Assembly (NCBI RefSeq): GCF_900182735.1
Contig: NZ_FXTU01000005.1
Coordinates: 124,001-188,000, forward strand
DNA length: 64,000 bases
Reading direction: 5' to 3'
Origin: Laceyella tengchongensis
GTDB lineage: Bacteria > Bacillota > Bacilli > Thermoactinomycetales > Thermoactinomycetaceae
The translations under genes were made by a program, and so were the position numbers. Under the pieces are notes generated by a model. The model did no database searches and had not been told where the DNA came from. It saw nothing but the letters and a program-made list of their open reading frames with translations. Positions 58,907 to 64,000 of this stretch are shown here, piece after piece (the first letter of the stretch is position 1; the number at the start of each line of letters is the position of its first letter).

Positions 58907-60034
58907 GTGGCGGCAAAAGTAATGATATTCAGTTCGGTTCATCCATACGACGATTCGCGTATTTATCATAAACAAGCCAAATCCCTCGCGGAGGAGGGAT
59001 ATCATGTGGAGTTGCATGCCGTGGCCGATTTTGAGGAGCGGCTGGAGCATGGCGTGCGGATTGTCGGCGTCAAGCGGGTGAATAAGAAGTGGAAGCGGCT
59101 TATGAACGGTTGGGTGCTTTATCGGCGGGCGCTGAAGAGCGGGGCCGATATCTTTCACTTCCATGATCCAGAGCTGTTGCCTTGGGGCGCATTGATCGCT
59201 TGGCGGACGGGTTGTCCCGTCATTTATGACTCGCATGAGGACTTGCCAAAACAGATCCATACCAAGCCATGGATTCCTGCCAGTGTACGCGGACCTTTGT
59301 CCAAGCTTGTTCACAAGGTGGAAAAAGGCTTGGCCCGCAAGTTGTCGGCGGTGGTGACGGCGACGGAGTCCATTGCGCGCCAGTTTGCAAGTGCCAAACG
59401 GACGGAAGTGATCAAAAATTATCCGTTGCCGATGCCCGCCGTGGAGAAGACGGAGGACGAAGGCAACAAGATCTTGTATGTGGGCGGGGTCTCTTATCTG
59501 CGCGGTTACCGTGAAATGATTGAGATGATGGATTACATCCCAGCAGAATTACAAGCGGAATTGCACATCATTGGTCCCCTGCAACATATTCGGCCGGAAG
59601 ATCAGGACGAAGCAATACTCAAAGAAAAGCGGGTTACCTTGCACGGACGCGTGCCCTTCGAGGAAGTGAAGCAGTGGCTGGGCAAGGGCAAAGTAGGATT
59701 GGTGTGCCTGCATCCAATCGAGAACTATCGGGAATCCCTGCCGATTAAAATGTTTGAATACATGGCTGCCGGCTTGCCGCTGATCGCGACCGATTTTCCC
59801 ATGTGGCGTGAGATTGTAGAGAAAAGCGGTTGCGGATTCACCGTTGACGCACTCAATCCGAAAGAGATGGCGGAGAAAGTGACAACCATTTTGACGGACG
59901 AGCAATTGCGCAAGCGGATGAGTGAAGATGGCCGCAAGGCGCATGAAGAGGTGTACAACTGGCATGTGGAAGAACGGAAGCTATTGGCCCTGTATGCCGG
60001 ATTGCTGGGCACGCAAACAGCCACATCAAGTTGA
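58907..60034 (+). CDS. GT4-type glycosyltransferase
   Basis: A 375-residue GT-B protein. The N-terminal half has FHFHDPELLPWGA and VIYDSHEDLPKQ, and the C-terminal half has LYVGGVSYLRGY and the donor-site region YRESLPIKMFEYMAAGLPLIATDFP. GTG start after AAAGGAG at ideal spacing. It has its own promoter and terminator, so it is a separate unit within the cluster. Sugar specificity cannot be told. Confidence 0.87.
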   Translation: MAAKVMIFSSVHPYDDSRIYHKQAKSLAEEGYHVELHAVADFEERLEHGVRIVGVKRVNKKWKRLMNGWVLYRRALKSGADIFHFHDPELLPWGALIAWRTGCPVIYDSHEDLPKQIHTKPWIPASVRGPLSKLVHKVEKGLARKLSAVVTATESIARQFASAKRTEVIKNYPLPMPAVEKTEDEGNKILYVGGVSYLRGYREMIEMMDYIPAELQAELHIIGPLQHIRPEDQDEAILKEKRVTLHGRVPFEEVKQWLGKGKVGLVCLHPIENYRESLPIKMFEYMAAGLPLIATDFPMWREIVEKSGCGFTVDALNPKEMAEKVTTILTDEQLRKRMSEDGRKAHEEVYNWHVEERKLLALYAGLLGTQTATSS

Positions 60035-60042
60035 ACGAAGCA

Positions 60043-60079
60043 AAGGAACCCCCGTCTATGCGTTAGACGAGGGTTCCTT
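60043..60079 (+). terminator. Intrinsic terminator after the second glycosyltransferase
   Basis: AAGGAACCC...GTCTA pairs with TTAGAC...GGGTTCCTT over a short loop, followed by CTT-rich sequence. Confidence 0.85.
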
Positions 60080-60205
60080 CTTGCTTACGCGCGTTTTACT
60101 GCCCGACGGGTTGCCAGTCGATGTGCTCTGCCAGTTGGTGGTGGGGTCGCTCACTTGAAAATATCTGTGATTTTCTCCTCTTTCCCCCAAGCGCATTTAA
60201 ATCAG

Positions 60206-60234
60206 TAAAAAACACCTGCATAAAATGCAGGTGA
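60206..60234 (-). terminator. Terminator of the AT-rich membrane protein gene
   Basis: On the minus strand CACCTGCAT and ATGCAGGTG enclose a 3-nt loop and are followed by six T. It ends the transcript of the gene at 60281-60688. Confidence 0.9.
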
Positions 60235-60280
60235 TCGCTTTAATCTCTAATAATAGGTTTAAAAAATGGCATATGAAATC

Positions 60281-60688
60281 CTAATAATAGAATTTGTATA
60301 TTCTTTGTACCGTTTTTAGCGTGATATATCCTAGAATTGCTGCAATTGTTGAATAAGGCAAATATAGACCGACAAGAGGACCATTTGCAATCATTATTAA
60401 GTAATCAGCTAAAATCCCAAAACCAACATACAATAAAAACTCTAAAATAGATTTTCCTTTACCTTTAAGTGGTCTAAGTATGAGATTAATTAACGTAAAG
60501 GCGATCCATCCATAAGTAGACATGCCGACAGCAGCGCCGAGTGATGATAGAATGAAAAGAGTAAATGGATCTGCATGTTCAATATACCTGCCACTTTTGT
60601 AAGCAATACTACCTACATAGAAAATACCAAAAGCAATCGCCGCAAAGAAAATCACTGTTAACTTATTTTTTAATGTAATTTGATTCAT
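60281..60688 (-). CDS. Hypothetical membrane protein, AT-rich
   Basis: A 135-residue protein with four predicted helices and no family I recognise. AAAAGGTGA precedes the ATG and a perfect terminator follows, so it looks like a real unit. Its DNA is strikingly AT-rich compared with all neighbours, with codons such as AAA, ATA and TTA, which suggests recent transfer. It sits next to repeat copy B, a likely remnant of an inserted element. Confidence 0.65.
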   Translation of the reverse strand: MNQITLKNKLTVIFFAAIAFGIFYVGSIAYKSGRYIEHADPFTLFILSSLGAAVGMSTYGWIAFTLINLILRPLKGKGKSILEFLLYVGFGILADYLIMIANGPLVGLYLPYSTIAAILGYITLKTVQRIYKFYY

Positions 60689-60755
60689 TAAACTTTTTCA
60701 CCTTTTTATTTTGTATAAGGAGAGTATATCGCATTAAGATAAGAACAACAATGAA

Positions 60756-60905
60756 TTAGGGTGTGGCTGGCAAATCAAGATGGAAAGTAGAAGCGGCGGA
60801 AAAACCTTTTCTCGATGAGCGCCTCGTTACGCGTGAAGCGAATGAGAAAACGGTTTTGGAGCCGCGCTAATTCACCAGCAACTCTAAAGAAGCTAGGCTT
60901 GTGTT
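60756..60905. repeat. Dispersed decayed repeat, copy B
   Basis: Begins TTAGGGTGTGGCTGGCAAAT, related to the copy A end, and then shares GGAAAAACCTTTTC, GAGCGCCT, ACGCGTGAAGC, AATGAG and AAACGGTTT with 2071-2205 in the same order. The minus-strand translation FLIRFTRNEALIEKRFFR parallels copy A. Confidence 0.6.
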
Positions 60906-61013
60906 TTCTGACAATTCCTGCGGTCAATTCGTGCATCTGGATGCAAGGCGCTATGGACTGTATAAGATCATGATTTATATTCGGGTTTGTGCTAACACCC
61001 GCTCCGCTGCCGA

Positions 61014-61364
61014 CTAGATATGGTAGCCAAAGTACACGACGGCCCCCATGATTGCCAGCAGTAAAGTGCAAAGCAAGCGCAACAACCATCGTATCACAAG
61101 GACGCCCCTTCCGTTTCCAACATTTGGATAGGTATCATTATATGATGTTTCATACATTTGTTCAAATATGTTGCGGCTTAACTTGATAAGATAGGCATAA
61201 GGGGCATCTTCATGGCGGAGATCAGAGGAATCCGCTTGGCTTGATTTAGCTTTTTGCAAGCGCTTGACGGCCAAATCCGCCACCGCCTCTTTTGCTTTGC
61301 AAAATGGATTCGCAGTAGGTTCAAAAAGAAAACAAGTCATCGCGTCTATGAGAGAGGGGTTCAT
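61014..61364 (-). CDS. Possible small C-terminally anchored protein
   Basis: A 116-residue frame whose end (VLVIRWLLRLLCTLLLAIMGAVVYF) would be a membrane helix. It starts opposite the epimerase ribosome site and has no ribosome site of its own, so it may be non-coding; a shorter version from an internal ATG is possible. Low confidence. Confidence 0.2.
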   Translation of the reverse strand: MNPSLIDAMTCFLFEPTANPFCKAKEAVADLAVKRLQKAKSSQADSSDLRHEDAPYAYLIKLSRNIFEQMYETSYNDTYPNVGNGRGVLVIRWLLRLLCTLLLAIMGAVVYFGYHI

Positions 61365-61367
61365 CCA

Positions 61368-62306
61368 ATGAAAGTGTTAGTGACCGGCGGGGCCGGGTTT
61401 ATTGGCTCCCATATTGTCGATCAGTTGATTGCGCGCGGAGATCAGGTCGTGATTGTGGACAATCTTTCTTCCGGAAAAGAGAGTCAAGTCAACCCGGATG
61501 CCGTCTTTTACAACGTAGATATTACCAGTCCTGATTTGCATGCAGTAATGGAGCAGGAGCGGCCTGAGGTGGTTATTCACCAAGCGGCGCAAATCCATGT
61601 GAATACCTCTGTGGACAATCCGTCTCTGGATGCCAACATCAATATCTTGGGCTCCATCAATTTGTTGGAGGGTTGCCGTAAGGCTGGTGTAAAGAAAGTG
61701 GTCTACGCTTCTTCGGCCGCAGTGTACGGCACGCCTGCTTACCTTCCTGTGGATGAGCGCCATCCGATCGGCCCCTTGTCCGGATATGGCGTTTCCAAAT
61801 ATACGGTGGAGCATTACCTGTCGGTGTACCATCATCTGTACGGCTTGAATTACACCGTTTTGCGCTATGCCAATGTTTACGGTTTGCGCCAAGATCCGCG
61901 TGGTGAGGGGGGCGTGATCTCCATCTTCATCGACAAGGTGCTGGGCCGTGAACCGCTTACCATCTTTGGTGATGGTGAACAGACCCGTGACTACATTTAT
62001 GTCGAGGATATCGCTCGAGCCAACCTCAGCGCGATTGAGCGCGGGGACGGCGAAGTGTTAAATGTGGGGACTGGGGTTAGCACTTCTTTGAATGAAGTGG
62101 TTCGCCTCTTTGATGAAATCGCAGGTGTGAAGCATGAGGTGAACTACGGTCCGGATCGGGCGGGAGACATCAAGCACAGCTATTTCAACAATGAAAAAGT
62201 GCGTCGGGTGCTCGATTGGGAGCCGCGAGTGAGCCTCAGGGAAGGATTGGCCAAAACTTACGCATATTACCAAGCGGAATATCGTAAAATGGGCAAGGAA
62301 CAGTAA
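61368..62306 (+). CDS. NAD-dependent nucleotide-sugar epimerase/dehydratase
   Basis: Extended short-chain dehydrogenase of 312 residues, probably a UDP-glucose/UDP-GlcNAc 4-epimerase. NAD loop GGAGFIGSH (7-15), S115/S116 in YASSAAVYG and Y140xxxK144 in YGVSK are intact, and RDYIYVEDIARAN is typical. The longer frame from 61254 lacks support; GAGAGGGG lies 8 nt before the ATG at 61368. It probably supplies a galacto-configured sugar for the polymer. Confidence 0.87.
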   Translation: MKVLVTGGAGFIGSHIVDQLIARGDQVVIVDNLSSGKESQVNPDAVFYNVDITSPDLHAVMEQERPEVVIHQAAQIHVNTSVDNPSLDANINILGSINLLEGCRKAGVKKVVYASSAAVYGTPAYLPVDERHPIGPLSGYGVSKYTVEHYLSVYHHLYGLNYTVLRYANVYGLRQDPRGEGGVISIFIDKVLGREPLTIFGDGEQTRDYIYVEDIARANLSAIERGDGEVLNVGTGVSTSLNEVVRLFDEIAGVKHEVNYGPDRAGDIKHSYFNNEKVRRVLDWEPRVSLREGLAKTYAYYQAEYRKMGKEQ

Positions 62307-62398
62307 ACACTAATAAAGAACCCGCACACCCTATGCTTGAAAGAACGGGCCATGAAGATTTCATTTTTCACAATTCGGCTATTGTCAACGTGGAAAGA

Positions 62399-62454
62399 TT
62401 ACAGTATACTTGGTAACAGTAATCGGTTTGAAACATTGCTGTAATGTTACTGTC
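62399..62454. promoter_or_regulatory. Cluster of TTACAG/CTGTAA motifs upstream of the sugar transferase
   Basis: Four related hexamers occur within 56 bp: TTACAG, TAACAG, CTGTAA and TTACTG. GGTTTG precedes CTGTAA by 14 nt start to start, exactly as in the element at 51390-51430. It lies 73-128 bp before the next gene and may be a binding site for a shared regulator. Confidence 0.35.
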
Positions 62455-62526
62455 ATTTTTGTAAAGTTAGTCGATAGCCGAAAATAATTGTGATTTGATA
62501 CTATACACAGCAGGAGTGGTTTGCGG

Positions 62527-63171
62527 ATGAGTTCAAAAGTAGCCTACGAGAGCAATTCGCGCGCATTCTCCGGAGAAATGAAAACGCCCGCCTCTTTCTA
62601 TTTGGCATTTAAGCGCGGGTTTGAAATCGTGTTTTCCATTGGGTTATTGCTCTTCACTCTACCAGTGTTGATTTTGACGGCAATCGCGATCAAATTGGAA
62701 TCACCAGGTCCCATCTTCTACAAACAGGAGCGGGTCGGTTTAAACGGCAAAACGTTTAACATCTTCAAATTGCGCTCGATGCGTACGGACGCAGAGAAAA
62801 ACGGTCCGCAATGGGCTGCCAAGAATGATCCGCGCGTCACTCGTGTAGGCCAGTTCATCCGCAAAACCCGGATTGACGAACTGCCGCAGTTGATCAACAT
62901 CCTGCGCGGGGATATGAGTTTGATCGGCCCGCGTCCGGAGCGACCGATGTTCACGGAGCAATTTGACAAAGAGATTCCGGGATTTAAGAAACGGTTGATG
63001 GTGAAACCGGGATTGACGGGTTGGGCTCAGGTGAACGGTGGATATGAGGCGACCCCTGCTGAAAAGTTGGAACTGGACTTGGAGTACATCAGAAATCAAT
63101 CGTTTAAGATGGATTTTCAAATTTTGCTTAAAACCGTTTGGATCGTGATCTCCGGAAATGGGGCGCGTTAA
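62527..63171 (+). CDS. Initiating sugar transferase (polyprenyl phosphate phosphoglycosyltransferase)
   Basis: Transfers a sugar-1-phosphate to undecaprenyl phosphate, starting each polymer repeat. The 214-residue product is the minimal monotopic form: one membrane segment (about 31-55), then SPGPIFYKQERVG, KLRSMR and RIDELPQLINILRGDMSLIGPRPERP. It resembles PglC/EpsL rather than long WbaP/WcaJ forms. The ATG at 62527 has AGGAG at better spacing than the TTG at 62521. It is followed by a very strong terminator and closes the polysaccharide cluster. Confidence 0.93.
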   Translation: MSSKVAYESNSRAFSGEMKTPASFYLAFKRGFEIVFSIGLLLFTLPVLILTAIAIKLESPGPIFYKQERVGLNGKTFNIFKLRSMRTDAEKNGPQWAAKNDPRVTRVGQFIRKTRIDELPQLINILRGDMSLIGPRPERPMFTEQFDKEIPGFKKRLMVKPGLTGWAQVNGGYEATPAEKLELDLEYIRNQSFKMDFQILLKTVWIVISGNGAR

Positions 63172-63174
63172 TGA

Positions 63175-63224
63175 GAAAACGGGTGGCTTTTGCTAAATCA
63201 AAGCAAAAGCCACCCGTTTTTATA
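63175..63224 (+). terminator. Strong terminator closing the polysaccharide cluster
   Basis: AAACGGGTGGCTTTTGCT and its complement form an 18-bp stem over a short loop, followed by TTTTTAT. Confidence 0.95.
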
Positions 63225-63291
63225 TACCCATCAGCCTGGTTTCCCAGGATGTAGTCAGTTTGTTAATGGTGCGCCAACGATGTTGCCTCAT

Positions 63292-63402
63292 TTAAAAAAT
63301 CAGCTTTAGGCCGAAGTACAAGAGAAGCCACAATGGGATACTTAAACATGTCGCGTTCAACACACCAATCCAAAACGATTTTCCGACAACCGTGTATTCC
63401 AT
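63292..63402 (-). CDS. Micro-ORF: 36-residue single-helix membrane protein
   Basis: Minus-strand translation from the ATG at 63402 gives 36 residues: MEYTVVGKS, then WIGVLNATCLSIPLWLLLYF and a short end. GGAGGTG lies 6 nt before the ATG, a strong ribosome site. It is related to the 43-residue ORF at 49851-49982 (shared GxxN...SxPxWxxLYF). It lies directly after the last polysaccharide gene, on the opposite strand. Family unknown. Confidence 0.6.
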   Translation of the reverse strand: MEYTVVGKSFWIGVLNATCLSIPLWLLLYFGLKLIF

Positions 63403-63611
63403 GTTGGGCACCTCCAGCAGTTCAATTTGAGGATCTGTCTTTATTATACGCCAGCTTCCGCTGATTTAGTGGGGAGTAGCCGTATTGTTATCTAAATGTA
63501 ATCTCGTGGTAAAAATGTGATAAATCCGTGAACAAAAAACATTTCCTGTAACAATGAAAGGTGACATTGCTCCCGTGTGGATGGTTAAGATTTTCCAGCC
63601 ATAAATAACGA

Positions 63612-63639
63612 TTGACATAATGTCTTTTATTATGATAAT
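63612..63639 (+). promoter_or_regulatory. Sigma-A promoter of the met operon
   Basis: TTGACA, 16-bp spacer, GATAAT, about 45 nt before the S-box aptamer. Confidence 0.65.
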
Positions 63640-63683
63640 TTATAACTCAATAGTTAATATGTTAATAATTGAATACAGCAACA

Positions 63684-63795
63684 TTCTCTTATCAAGAGAG
63701 GGGTAGGGACCAGGCCCGTTGAACCCTCGGCAACCATCTGAGATCCATCAGAAAGGTGCCAATTCCTGCAGATTCGTTCTGACAGATGAGAGAAA
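63684..63795 (+). promoter_or_regulatory. SAM-I (S-box) riboswitch aptamer
   Basis: All S-box landmarks are in order: CTCTTATCAAGAGAGG, GGGACCAGGCCCGTTGAA, CCCTCGGCAACC, AAAGGTGCCAATTCCTGCAG and the closing GACAGATGAGAG. It binds S-adenosylmethionine and represses methionine genes when SAM is plentiful. A terminator and metN follow. Confidence 0.97.
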
Positions 63796-63812
63796 GGTGT
63801 GTCAATAGACGT

Positions 63813-63850
63813 ATCCCTTCTTGCCATCTTCAGAGCAGAGGGATTTTTTT
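63813..63850 (+). terminator. S-box expression-platform terminator
   Basis: ATCCCTTCTTGC pairs with GAGCAGAGGGAT, followed by seven T. It is the SAM-dependent off switch for the following metN. Confidence 0.9.
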
Positions 63851-63878
63851 ATTGCTTAATAAAGGTGGTGAAGCCTTA

Positions 63879-64000
63879 ATGATTCAGATTAAAGAAGTTG
63901 TCAAGACCTATCCGGCGCGCGATGGGAGTTCGGTCGTGACTGCGCTGGACGGGGTGACGTTGACGATCAACCGAGGTGACATCTTCGGCATCGTAGGTTA
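63879..64000 (+). CDS. metN: Methionine ABC transporter ATP-binding protein, 5' part
   Basis: The first 40 codons read MIQIKEVVKTYPARDGSSVV, then ALDGVTLTINRGDIFGIVG, the usual N-terminus of MetN up to just before the Walker A loop, where the window ends. AAAGGTGGTG precedes the ATG. Control by the S-box riboswitch supports a role in methionine import. Confidence 0.9.
   Translation, partial: MIQIKEVVKTYPARDGSSVVTALDGVTLTINRGDIFGIVG

Noticed and set aside
1..64000. tRNA, rRNA or CRISPR arrays
   Set aside because: No cloverleaf-like TTCGA arms with matching ends, no rRNA landmarks and no regularly spaced direct repeats were noticed.

Overview
The window is one stretch of a Gram-positive, endospore-forming Bacillota chromosome of moderate GC content. 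Gene order follows the spo0F-fba-tal-glpX-rho-rpmE-tdk-prfA-prmC-spoIIR-ywlC-mntP-ywlE-rpiB-ywlG-glyA-upp-atp-ywzB-ywmB-murA-spoIID-spoIIQ-spoIIID-fabZ backbone known from Bacillus subtilis, with a nuo operon inserted after atp. AGGAGG-type ribosome sites, frequent GTG/TTG starts, sporulation genes and an S-box riboswitch fit Bacillales. A thermophilic Thermoactinomycetaceae-like genome is my best guess, but the genus cannot be fixed from sequence alone. All but six or seven genes read on the + strand.

Layout. 1-2.2 kb: a PIG-L-type lipoprotein deacetylase, an SRPBCC protein and a decayed dispersed repeat. 2.2-12 kb: spo0F, a Kal/Kce pair (lysine-fermentation-type enzymes), fba, a transaldolase-type aldolase, glpX, rho, a LysM/M23 peptidase, rpmE, tdk and a CPBP membrane protease. 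12-21.4 kb: prfA-prmC, spoIIR, a GNAT protein, ywlC, mntP, an enlarged ywlE, rpiB, ywlG, glyA, upp. 21.7-29.1 kb: a complete F1Fo ATP synthase operon (atpZ-I-B-E-F-H-A-G-D-C). 29.9-39.8 kb: an 11-gene complex I operon (nuoABCDHIJKLMN) with no nuoEFG. 40-47.7 kb: ywzB, ywmB, murA, spoIID, splB (opposite strand), spoIIQ, spoIIID, an EpuA-like membrane protein and a CDP-alcohol phosphatidyltransferase. 47.8-49.8 kb: malic enzyme and fabZ. 50-63.2 kb: an exopolysaccharide cluster. 63.6-64 kb: an S-box riboswitch and the start of metN.

How the genes work together. The central block supplies energy conversion: the nuo proton pump charges the membrane and the ATP synthase uses it. fba, tal and glpX serve glycolysis, gluconeogenesis and sugar-phosphate interconversion. 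The sporulation genes cover the phosphorelay (spo0F), forespore-to-mother-cell signalling (spoIIR, spoIIQ), engulfment (spoIID), mother-cell transcription (spoIIID) and spore DNA repair (splB). The surface cluster holds a WbpA-B-E-D-like set expected to make UDP-2,3-diacetamido-2,3-dideoxy-glucuronate, an epimerase, an initiating phosphosugar transferase, two glycosyltransferases, a flippase and a polymerase/ligase. That is enough for a Wzx/Wzy-type polymer, but no Wzc-like length regulator or export channel is present.

Most unusual points: an epsilon subunit (AtpC) of only 84 residues lacking the inhibitory helical domain, with a terminator-like hairpin just before it; a c-subunit helix with alanine/serine in place of the usual glycines; matching hairpins over the ribosome sites of spoIIR and the next gene, the first overlapping a candidate sigma-F promoter; two related, previously uncalled micro-ORFs for tiny membrane proteins that bracket the polysaccharide cluster; a TGTTACAG / CTGTAACA motif upstream of two polysaccharide transcription units; and a dispersed, decayed repeat at several intergenic sites.
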